This document shows positions 50,084 to 60,423 of a DNA stretch of 64,000 nucleotides, in pieces. Every line of letters begins with the position of its first letter. The first letter of the stretch is position 1. The notes beneath the pieces are model-generated. The model saw nothing but the letters and a program-made list of their open reading frames with translations. It had not been told where the DNA came from and ran no database searches. The position numbers and the translations under genes are program-made. This DNA is from Adineta steineri. Lineage: Eukaryota > Rotifera > Eurotatoria > Adinetida > Adinetidae. The stretch is taken from the NCBI GenBank assembly GCA_905250115.1, contig CAJNOI010000234.1, positions 55,486-119,485 of the forward strand, in the 5' to 3' direction.

Positions 50084-51299
50084 ATGGCTACTGCTGCATC
50101 TGTGTCCAATAAGCCATCCACCCGTGTTCAGTGGATGTGGAATTCGAATGTAAACCCATTTTCAAAGTCACAAAAAGTCGAATGGCGTCGTTATTCAGAT
50201 GTCGAAAATATGATTATTGAGAAAGCATTCACAGCCGATGAAAGTCATGCTATGTTGGACGAATACCATATTGATTTTAAACACATTCTTCAAATCTCAA
50301 ACAATGATACTGGTAAACAGCGACCTGTTAAACGAGTGATGTGGGATAAAGACGACAAAGTTTTGCGAGAAGAAAGATTTCTCCCCAATCCTGTCGCCCC
50401 TGATCTTCCGTTTGGTGGCCAATACGGTTTTATTTCACCTTTTATAAAAGAACTAGTTAAAGATTTGAATCTTACAAAAAAACAATTACCTTCAAAAGAT
50501 AATACAGTAGTTTTAATGATCGTAGAAAAAGCTGCTCTGGGTATTATCGAAGAAGGGAAAAAAATCGGAAAAAAGCAAGAAGCCCAAGAAATAGCAAACC
50601 AGCTGATAGAAAAGAAATATGGAAGTGTTGTGCTTATCTCTATACTTTGGAAAGCTTTTTATACAAAAAAACGAACGAAGTTATGCGATTAATTGGAAGT
50701 GAACAACACGAGCAAGTCTTCTCACGAAAGAGAATATCACGGATTTACCACTAATAAAGCAATATAAGAAGAATATGGTTTAATCTCCAAGAACATACTA
50801 GCTTTTGACAGTACTTCCATAAAATTATGATTAATGATACAATTCAACAGCTACAAATCTATTTGGAAGTTATATTCTGATCCGTAGGAAATATCATATA
50901 CAGATTATAGCATCCTAAATTGATAAAATTAAATACTAACTCTTCTTCTCTTTCGTCATTGATTTGTAATTATTGTTGTATTTGTATTTAGAAAAACAAG
51001 AGTTTGCTGCACCTGGTACCTTCAAAGAGCTTGCTTGTAACGGTCGTCGTTGTGCTACTTGTGGAGAATGTCGTGATTGGTACTCTACTGGTGATTTAGA
51101 AAGTTGGAAATGGATCCGTAGTGTGAAAGATTGGGGTGGGGATAATGCGGCTCGTTGGTTCAATCATTGTCTTTTTACACGTTTCAAAAATCGTGATGAT
51201 GCTAAATGTGTTGAGAGTGATGAGGTTCTTCGTGCTATTTATTATACTGTTCATCTTGGTTGTTTGTGTGAAGACAATTGTGGTCATTTGAAAGAATAG
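50084..51299 (+). CDS. WWE-domain protein with C-terminal cysteine-rich domain
   Basis: First exon 50084 to about 50624, second exon 50992-51299; this join (GTGTTG donor, TTTAG acceptor) is in phase and gives about 282 aa. Without splicing the first frame ends at 50692. Residues about 10-85 are a WWE domain: VQWMWNSNVNPFSKSQ, VEWRRYSDVENMIIE, YHIDFKHILQI and the RPVKR end. WWE domains bind iso-ADP-ribose or ADP-ribose ends and occur in PARPs and ubiquitin ligases. A middle region (about 110-180) is helical and charged. The second exon carries a Cys/Trp-rich block (CNGRRCATCGECRDWYSTGD, later CLCEDNCGH), possibly zinc-binding, of a kind I cannot name. With the ART-TPR pair, the window holds both a writer and a potential reader of ADP-ribose marks; a functional link is speculation. 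Confidence 0.65.
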
Positions 51300-51778
51300 T
51301 AGTAATCAAGTTTTTTAAGATGTAATTTGACTTTTTCAGAATTAACAATTCGTGAGGAAATGCATGCTTCTCTCTGAAAAAAGATGATTCAATAAACATT
51401 AGCTAATCTTGTTAATGAGGGTGTGAGAGTGAGTTCGGCTGCCATAATCTATATTTTATAGTTTGATGTTTAGTTGAGACACTGAAGTACCGATGTTGAT
51501 AAAATGTACGGTCCATAGTATATTAAATGTTACGTCTGTTATTGGCGTTCGTTTTTAAATGGGTATTATTGTAATGATAAGAAATAGATCTGAAATAGAA
51601 TAGAGATATAGTTAAATATCTGTTTAGATCATTCGATTATATGAAGAAAAAGTTGACACAATATAAATTGACCTGTCTGATCAGATGCACTAGGCATTTT
51701 AGACAAAGCATAAATATTGCTTGATAGTGTAATATATATTACCTGCAAAAGTTCATATACACATCAATTGACGATAGA
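51300..51778. other. Intergenic
   Basis: AT-rich. A single partial G-rich motif (TGAGGGTGTGAGAGTGAG, near 51416-51433) without a C-rich partner looks like a decayed fold-back element. Confidence 0.4.
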
Positions 51779-53453
51779 ATGTATTTTGAATCATTACCAA
51801 ATGAAATTTTACTTTATTTATTCGAATATCTTTATAGCACTGATATACTTCGTGCGTTTTTTGGACTTAATACTCGTATAAAGTCTCTTATTTATAAACA
51901 ATATTCATTCCATTCGTTTAACTTTTCAAATAAACAAAAGAATGAATTCAACGAAATATGTCAATATCATATTCCACATCTTATTAATCGTATTTATGCT
52001 CTGAAAATTAATGAACATTTTTTTACTTATATTTCATCATTTGATCAATTTACTCAATTACGATTCTTAAAAGTATCGCGTGTACCTTCACCTAAAACAT
52101 TAACAAAAATTATGGAAGAATTACCACATTTATTGAATCTTACACATTTAACTATTCGTTGTGTTATTACACGACAAGTATTCATTGATTTTTCATTGAT
52201 TATTGATACAATTTGGAATTTACCAAAACTTCGTTATTGTTCTTTAACTATTTATAGTCCAGGGATTAATAGATTATATATGCCAACAAAAATATCATCA
52301 ACTCTTGAGTCACTCAAACTAACTGGATATCCTATTCCTTTTAATCAAATAGAACAATTCATGAAATATACTCCTCATTTAAAATATTTGTCAAGCGTTA
52401 TTGTTATTCTTGATAATAAGATTAATTCTGACTATGTTTTACTTTCTCTTTCGACATTAATCAGTTTAAATATTGGTATATGTCGCCGATGTAACTTATC
52501 AACGATGGATTTATTATTGAAAAACTTATCAAATCTTCAACATTTAACTATTAGATTATTTGACAATATCATTGATGGTTATAAATGGGAGCAATTTATT
52601 CGTAATTATCTTTCTAAATTGAAGAGTTTTAAAATTGATATGAGTTATAAAATTGATCGTAATCGAAATATTGAAGAATATATGAATCAATTATTGAATT
52701 CATTTCAAAGTTCATTTTGGATTAAAGAACATCAATGGTTTATGCATTGTTATATAATTGATACAACTATTCATCTGCATACGCCAACATGTTATGATTT
52801 TTATTATCATGATCAAAAATTTCCTCTCATATGGAAATCAACAAATACTTTATAACAATATAGAAACAATCGATGAAACCTTTTTTGATCAATCATTACC
52901 ATTAGATATTTGTTTACCAAATATTAGATCTATTACTATTCAATTTCCACTTCCTGATCAATTTTGGTCTATTATTCCTAATCTTAATCATTTAAATACA
53001 TTAAATATCATATTATTTACTGATATATATCAATCAGAATTACAAAATATATTAAATCAAACAACTCATTTGTGTTCTTTACATATTAAACAAGATCCAT
53101 CATTACGATCACCTCAATTATCATTCTTTAAATGTACAAATTCATCAATTCCTATTCTTGATTTTATTGAATTGAATTATTCTTTGGATGAGATAGAATG
53201 TTTATTATTTTCTCGTTCATCATTAGCTAATCGATGCGAAACATGTTCTATTAATGTTCAAAATCGTCATTGTATTGTTATTCTTATGAAAAATATGCCG
53301 AATCTTCAGACGTTAAATGTTCGTTGTGAAGAGGAAGTCTCCATCACTGAAAACATCCAAATTATACAATGGTTAAACGATAATTTACCATCAATATATT
53401 TGATTACCAAAGATTCTGATTCTTCTGATACTATTCGAATACGGATTCAATAA
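51779..53453 (+). CDS. F-box/LRR protein, frameshifted
   Basis: Starts with a complete F-box (about 4-45): LPNEILLYLFEYLYSTDIL and the FGLNTRIKSL end. About a dozen irregular LRRs follow, of the type expanded in bdelloids. The first frame stops at 52853-52855 (358 codons). The alignment-like continuation resumes in the next frame at about 52838-52860 and runs to 53453 with further LRRs (LPNIRSITIQF, LNHLNTLNIILF, MPNLQTLNVRC). A one- or two-base indel around 52835-52856 would explain this. F-box proteins recruit substrates to SCF ubiquitin ligases; the LRRs should be the substrate-binding part. Either a recent pseudogene or an assembly error. Confidence 0.7.
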
Positions 53454-53630
53454 ATATAGTTTTCGTTATGAAATAAAATTTTTCAATAAAAACATAAAAT
53501 AATAAAAAAATCTCTATATTATTTTTTTTTGTAAATATTTTTAATAATATTGAAGATAGATAGAGTTAAATGTCTGTAAAGACGTTGAGAAGTAGTTAAA
53601 TATATTTGTAGTCATATTCAAATTCTAGAG

Positions 53631-53879
53631 AGTGTGGGTGTGTGGGTGTGGATGTGGGTGTGGGTGTGGATGGGGTGGGTGTGCGTGTGGGTGTGGGTGT
53701 GGGTGTGGGGGTGGATGTGGGTGTGGGTGTGGGTGGGGATTAATAGAGGTTAGATATACACACACTCACACCCCACCCACACCCCATCCACACCCCACCC
53801 ACACCCACACCCCNNNNNNNNNNCCACACCCCATCCACACCCCACCCACACCCACACCCCACCCACACCCGCACCCTGT
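53631..53879. repeat. Large G-rich/C-rich fold-back array with gap
   Basis: About 110 bp of TGTGGG-type repeats (53632-53745), a 17-bp spacer, then about 120 bp of CCCACA/CCCCAC repeats interrupted by 10 N (53814-53823). The longest copy in the window. The Gly/Cys-rich translation is not a gene. Confidence 0.9.
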
Positions 53880-54005
53880 CTGAGAAATCTTGTCTGCCTG
53901 GGTACTTGCATCTACTGTAGTTTTTATAGTATTTGAAATTTAATTTAAATAACGCGATAAAATACTGTTTTATATATTTAAATTAAATTATTTTTCTAAC
54001 TAAAA

Positions 54006-54081
54006 GGTAAATGTGAGTGTCAATGACTGCGTGAGCATCAGTTGGAAATAAAACTCAGATTACTATTACACTTACACCCAC
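54006..54081. repeat. Decayed fold-back element
   Basis: GTAAATGTGAGTGTC ... spacer with GGAAATAAAACTC ... TTACACTTACACCCACC. Weaker match than others. Confidence 0.5.
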
Positions 54082-54230
54082 CGATCCAGAAATTATCGAA
54101 TATATTAGGATCAGATGCAAAATAGATTTTTTAATCGATGTATTTATTCTTTCTATTTTATATAAAATAACAAAATATGTTGTTCAAATAAAATTTGTTT
54201 TCTCCGTTAGAAAACATTGCATTTTATTCT

Positions 54231-54429
54231 TTAAATGACGACTTTCAATGTTTTTCTTTCATAGCCTTCCTCCAAAGTTTTAATATCATGAATATTTGTT
54301 GTATTTACAGCAGACCATAACTGCCATCTGGTAGACTTTTGTTCATAAATCAACTCTGAAAAAGGAAGCAAAATTTATTATTCTTATTTACCGATCATTG
54401 TTAATGTTGTGTTTTGTTGCAGATGTTTC
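54231..54429 (-). pseudogene. C-terminal fragment of an LRR gene
   Basis: On the minus strand a short open segment (about 54429-54389) with LKHLQQNTTLTMI joins through a GTAAAT...CAG intron to a segment ending at a stop at 54231-54233. The first part matches the repeat style of NLRC3-like LRR proteins. An in-frame stop lies immediately upstream and no further exons are seen, so this is the tail of a lost gene. Confidence 0.4.
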
Positions 54430-54471
54430 AATAAAAATACTTTGAGTTAATATTATTCTGTAGACTAAAGT

Positions 54472-54561
54472 TGTAAGCCGTTGGCTTGGACGCGCGTCAG
54501 CTCTAGCAAAAATGTTAGCTACCAGCCGTCGGCTTCAGCAAAAATCGACTGACGGCTTACA
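54472..54561. repeat. Possible 90-bp MITE with TGTAAGCCGT ends
   Basis: Begins TGTAAGCCGT and ends ACGGCTTACA (10-bp perfect inverted ends). GC-rich interior with repeated AGCAAAAATG-like and GTCGGCTTC motifs. No clear target duplication. Confidence 0.5.
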
Positions 54562-55036
54562 CCTCTATCTATAGAAGAAAGAAGTTTGTTATTTTCATAA
54601 TTATTAATTCACAGCACCATATTGAAGTGTTTTCTGTCACTTTAACGATTTTGTATTCAGTTACTTGATAATAGCACTGCAAAACAACTTCTTATTCTTA
54701 GTGAACTGAATTTGGGTACGGTTTAGTATAACGTAATGCTATGTGAATAATGGAAAAGAAAGATTTTTCAACTTCCATAAACGAAAATAAATTTCAACGC
54801 TTTTTCAAATGTTTCTTTTCCAGTTTTGGTAAAACCATATAAAACTATTCTGAAAAGTCTTATAAACATATTTTTATATTAATAATTTTCAGCTAATCTT
54901 TTGTTCTAAAGTATTATTTTCTCCTCATCTTTGAGGATTTATTTTCTTATGATATCATGTGTTTTTGTTATATATTCTAGATTATTGATTTTGATAAGGC
55001 ATTAATTCAATTTTATATGTGCACAAAACATTCATT

Positions 55037-57215
55037 ATGAGTCGAAATCAAATAGGAGTTGGTGATGTAATATATTTTGTTAAAAATAAGATAAAATAAC
55101 TTTGATTTTAATGAATTATTTTAGTCTGAATCAGTTACATCGAATTCTCAACAAACATCAAGTGATCGATCAACATTGTTGTATGTGTTTTGTGAATAAT
55201 TGAAATTTATAATCGAAAGAATTGTTTATTGTAGAAGCAGATGTTCTGTAAAAAAGAAATTCTTATGCATCATTATTGTTATTATCATTGTTATCTTGGT
55301 CGTAACTATTCCAACCGTGATTATTAAAACAAAAAAAACAAACATGATAGAATCATCAACTGTAATAACAGAAACAACAAACATCATAGAATCATCAACT
55401 ATGACAAAAGAAATAACAACGCACAAACAATTCACAACAACAACGCACAATCCAACAACAGAAGGTATAATATTGATAAAATAAAAAAAGGCGATATTCA
55501 TTTTTTCTGGTAAACTATTAAAATATTTTCCACAATATGTTACTGTTGAATTTATTTTTCCATATTTTATTAGAATATTCATACAGACTACAGTTCTATC
55601 GTTTGATTTTCGATAAAGACAAATTCTAAATCATATCTCACAAAGAGCAACATCGATAGTTTTCATGAAATTCATAGTTCGATTTATTAAGGAAACACTT
55701 TGAAAAACTATTTCAATAAGAGAAGATATACTGCGTTTTCTTTAAAACAATCTTGTGTCTTTGTATGAGTGAGCTTTTATTATCATACTCTTGACATATA
55801 GTCATCTATCGATATACATCATTATTGCAAAGGGCAAACTCTGATTTGCTTGTTCAAAAGAAAAAGAAAAACATGTTTTTATTTAGTTTTCTTTTGTTCT
55901 TTAATATCAAGATGAAAGTTAAATCATCTTTTATTTTTGACTAACTCCAATGATAAATTGTTTTTTTATTGGATTGTATTTTCAAAAAATTGCAAAGATC
56001 TTCGATTGAATCATTCATTCACAGATTCAACAAATCTTTAAAATCCATTTTCTTTTTTAATTCCATTCAAATTTAAATATCTTGTCCATATATGACTCAA
56101 TATTTCTTTTCAAAATAAACCGAAAGCTTGGATTTAAGAGAAATCAACAATCTTTACATCGCTTTCTTCTCGGGCTTTGCAAATATCATATAAAATTTCT
56201 TTATACAAATTAATTCTATTTTTTTTTGTTCTGATATCTTTGACTAGATTGATATTGTTAGCTTTTAATTTAATATCAAATCTTTTTTTCTTCGCTGTTA
56301 GTACAAAACAAGCCAAAATGTGACAAATGGAACCAACATGGAATTACTGTTGCTGGAGGAAATGGACAAGGAGATCAATTAAATCAATTCTCTCTTCCTT
56401 GTGCGATTTATATCGATGATAACAAAAGCATTTTGATTGCTGATACTGGCAATCATCGTATTGTTGAATGGAAATATAATGCAAAGGAAGGACAAACCAT
56501 TGCAGGTGGAAATGGACAAGGAAATACACTGGATCAATTCAAGCAGCCAATCGACGTAACTGTTGACAAAGAGAAGAATGCAATAATCGTATGTGATATG
56601 GGGAACACACGGGTAATGCGATGGCTTCGTCAAAGTCAAACAAATCCACAAACTCTCATTTCTGATATTTCATGTGGCGGTGTCGCAATAGACAAGAATG
56701 GGTATATTTATGTTTCTGATGCCTCAAAGTCTGTAGTAAGACGATGGAAAGAAGGAGACACAGATGGAACACTAGTTGCAGGTGGAAATGGCAGAGGAAA
56801 GCTTCAGAATCAATTCAATAATCCTGGGAAAATCTTCGTCGATGAAGAATATTCTGTTTATGTAGTGGATATTAACAATCATCGTATAATGAAATGGAAA
56901 AAAGATGCAGAAGAAGGAATTATGGTTGCTGGCGGAAATGAAGGAGGTAATGGTCTCAACCAATTATATCAACCTTTTGCAGTGATTGTTGATAATTTGG
57001 GTCTAATCTATATTGCAGTTCCTTTTAGTCATCGGATTATGCAATGGCGTGAAGGAGACGCACAAGGTTCAATTGTTGCTGGTGGAAATGGTGAAGGACA
57101 TGAACCAAATCAATTACTTTTACCCAAAGGTGTGTCATTTGATAATGAAGGAGATCTTTTCGTTGTTGATTCTCAGAATCATCGAATTCAAAAATATGAA
57201 CCATGTACTGAGTAA
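55037..57215 (+). CDS. Membrane-anchored NHL-repeat beta-propeller protein
   Basis: Four exons in phase: 55037-55066, 55125-55180, 55235-55464 and 56302-57215, 409 aa. A short N-terminus rich in Ser/Gln is followed by a basic KKK and a 22-residue Ile/Val-rich transmembrane segment (about 38-60), so the protein is type II with an extracellular C-terminus. A Thr/Ser-rich stalk (about 65-100) leads to six NHL repeats (about 110-405). Each has the AGGNGQG...NQF turn and a VVDxxNHRIxxW-type strand; the third blade is degenerate. NHL propellers bind proteins, RNA or glycans; bdelloids have many such extracellular copies. The 837-bp intron before the propeller separates anchor and ligand-binding module. 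Ligand unknown. Confidence 0.85.
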
Positions 57216-58035
57216 AATGAAAACTGTTTTATTTTGAAAATGAATCAATTATGAAATCATATACTTCATCTAAATAAAAGATAAAATCATTTCATTTTGA
57301 ATAAATAATAAATTCATTTCAGTTTATGAACTATTAATCACAAATATAAGTTGTAATAGCTTCCTGAGAAGTCTTTTCTCACATGTGAGAGATAATAAGG
57401 TCTTGTAATGAAAGTTTTATGTGAAAAGTTTACTGTTTCTAACTTTAGATTGGAATAAAATTTGAGCAGAATATTTTAATGATAAGATTAAGCTAAGTAA
57501 TATGCAAGAAATTTATTTGCATCAGCTATAGTACTTACTTTTCTTATTTTATTGTCAAAATGAGGGTGTGAGGTAGGCCTAATTCCAGTTGAAAATACTG
57601 TTTTTAAGAAGAAGATAAAGAGAAATCAACAAAAACGAAGCAACCAACTTATTTTATGTTATTCTTTTTCTTTCCATTTTGTTTTGATCTTCATGTGTAC
57701 AATCACTGCAATACGTCAATGCCGAGGTACACTTTCTTGTGAACATAAGTGCTGAACGAGAAATACAAGTCTTTCGGCAAATGGTTTTTATCTCTTCCTC
57801 TCCATCATGCCTTAAATTGTTGTTTAATCAAATAACTGAAAACAAGAATGCTGTATCTGTAAACATCGTGCTAATAAGAGAGGAAAAGAATAAGTTCAAT
57901 CTTAAATCTGGTGAGATTGGAATATCTTTTCTAATTTTTGTTTGTATCTATATACTAATGTTGAGTGTGTGTCTGTCTGTTATCCAGACAAAGATCAAAG
58001 GTTAAAAAACATTAGTTAGCATCCTTATAACTTGA

Positions 58036-58316
58036 AAGTGGGTGGAATCAGTGGAAGTGGGTGAAGTAGGGTTAGGGTTAGTGAATTAGAGTAAGAGTCG
58101 GTGGAATAGAGTAATAGTGGGTGAGATACGGTAAGGGTGAGTCAGATAGGATAGGAGTTAGTGGATTGGGTGGAAATGGGTGTGAGTTTGGGTGTCGGTG
58201 TGACATGGTTGTGGATGTGTATGAATGACGGATACATTAGACTTTAACATCCATACCCCATTCACACCCACACCGACATCCACCCACACTCACTTCACAC
58301 CCGCATCAACACCCAC
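58036..58316. repeat. Long degenerate G-rich array plus C-rich arm
   Basis: About 165 bp of drifting GTGGGTGGA/GTAGGGTTAGGG-like units give way to GGGTGTGAGTTTGGGTGTCGG, a spacer, then about 70 bp of CACCCACACC-type repeats ending CACCCAC. The largest fold-back by span. Includes a short GGGTTAGGGTTAG stretch. Confidence 0.75.
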
Positions 58317-59182
58317 TTTTTCCTTCCTTCATTCTGGCTGGTATATACATTAAAAAATTGATAACAATAAAATATGAATTGTTATGTATCGCAGCTATTA
58401 TGAATATAAGATTTCAACATACTTCGCCCTTTCTTGCCTTTTTTAACATTGTTTCTCTCTCTTCTTCTTTGGTATTCTACCTTCTTCTATGTTTTTTCTA
58501 TAGCATGTCTTGTTATTCTCTTATCATTGTGAGTTGTTTCTTTATAAATATACTGCATATATACATGTACATAGAGAAAGAGAATGAGGAAAAGAGACAA
58601 GCACTTCTTTTCTTAATACATATATAATTTTTATATAACAGAATGATTGATTCTTTTCTAGCTGATGATATCCTTTTGTTTCTGTGTCAAAATAAATGGT
58701 AGCTACAATATGCATTTTAATAACAAAGAAAAAAATAATGATCAGAAAATTTTTTTTTTCAATCAATTGTATACCTCATCTTCTCTCTGTACTAGTAAAA
58801 GAAAACAAGTTACTTTTTACTATTCATGTAATTAATTTCGTTCTGCTTATCATTGTAATATTAACTAGCAGTTCAACGTGTTTATACAACCAAGAAACTT
58901 CTCATCAAAATTATCTCACAACTTTAGTTGGCTTCAATGAAAGTTTCAATATATGTGGCGGAACTGAAATCGAATGTCATCAGTTATTTAAAAATAGATG
59001 AGATTTTCAATTGTTAAAAGTAGTAAACTTTAAAATGAAATACTAATTACAACATAGGTGTTAAAAGAGAGAATATGGCAAACTCCAAGAGACCATGAAG
59101 TCTACCGTTTCTCCCTTGTTGAGAGTTCATGTCGGAAATGAATCACAAAAGAATTCAAAATTTTTATGTATTATAAGAAAGA

Positions 59183-59272
59183 TCGATGTGGATGTAAACG
59201 AGTGAGAATGATAGATGGGTAAAATATCCATAGCCACCAATCGACACTCATAACTAAACTTACACCAACACC
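59183..59272. repeat. Decayed fold-back element
   Basis: GATGTGGATGTAAACGAGTG...AGATGGG, spacer AAAATATCC, then CACTCATAACTAAACTTACACC and terminus ACACCATCAAG. Confidence 0.55.
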
Positions 59273-60423
59273 ATCAAGATTTTCATGAACAATATTTTAT
59301 TATATATTAAAATCAAATTATCGAATAATTTAGTTGTTTCATCTTTTACTAGAAAAATTAATTTAATAATTCTAATAGAAATTCGATTTCCAAATAGAAA
59401 TGGAATCAATATTGAATGTTATTTTTCTATTTCATAAAAAAAAGAACGACAATTTTATTAACTCTATTTGATCGAATGTTGTCAGATGGTTATATTTTTC
59501 TTTATAGGAAATGCGCCATTTTTCAAAATAATCAAACGCAAAAAAAAAAGAATAAACTTTCTTATCAAAATAGAGAATAAAATGAATATTGACTTGTATT
59601 TCTATTTTCACATTTAATAATTGTTTGAATTAATAAATAAATTTAAAAAAAAAGATTTTCTTCATCAATAAAATAATTTCAATATTTGCTTGTTAAATTA
59701 AATTATTTCGAAGATTGATATATAGAAAAATAATACAAAGATATTTTAATTTATGCAAAGTACATTTTTTCTCATGATATTTAATTCTGATCAACTATGG
59801 ACAATGATGTCATATTCCTTACAGACACATCCATGGGAAGGATTTAATTGAATTTTGTTTCTTAGTTTGTTCGTTTTTAAGTTTTAAAATAAATTGTGTT
59901 CTTTACTTTACGATGATTAATCATGCGAATATCATTTGAAATAAATGGACAAATGTTATTTAGATGTCACAAACATTTTATCAGGAAAACGGCATTATGT
60001 TATCTAATATTTTATTGCGTCGTTTTTTCTTTCCAGACAAGTTTGTTAATCATGATAAAAGAGAAAAATATTGAAAGGATATGTTTTTTATCATTTATTA
60101 ATCAACTAGAATTTCTATTAAAAAACAGATATAATATTCTCGACGCATTGAAATAAAAATAGGTTTTCTTTTTTTTCTCTTATTTTCCAAAAACGTTTTT
60201 CTTCTAGTCAAATCGACAATTAACTACATTTAGAATGTAAGATACAGTTATAGCATAAATACTTTTTTTTATATCATTCAAACAAATAATATTTCTTCTT
60301 ACAGATTAGTCTTTGTGTTCTTTTTAAAATAATTGTTTTACTTTCAGAGCAAAGCACTTCAACTGATTTTCAAGTTTCAACACCAACACAAGAAGTTTTT
60401 GAACAGATTCATTCATTCATTAA

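Larger units (their letters stand above)
57216..60423. other. Intergenic, about 3.2 kb, with fold-backs and a possible exon
   Basis: Includes a half fold-back motif near 57560 (TGAGGGTGTGAGG), fold-backs at 58036 and 59183, and a possible isolated exon at about 57739-57910 whose translation (e.g. REIQVFRQMVFISSSPSCLK) is coding-like and ends at GTGAG. A hydrophobic frame at 58696-59001 is not convincing. A segment after an acceptor near 60347 is probably the 5' UTR exon of the next gene. Confidence 0.4.

Noticed and set aside
53632-53883. Gly/Cys-rich open frame
   Set aside because: Direct translation of the TGTGGG array and across an N gap.
58036-58140. Vertebrate-like GGGTTA telomere repeat
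   Set aside because: Only about two GGGTTA units inside a drifting GTGGGTGGA array; better explained as degenerate fold-back arm.
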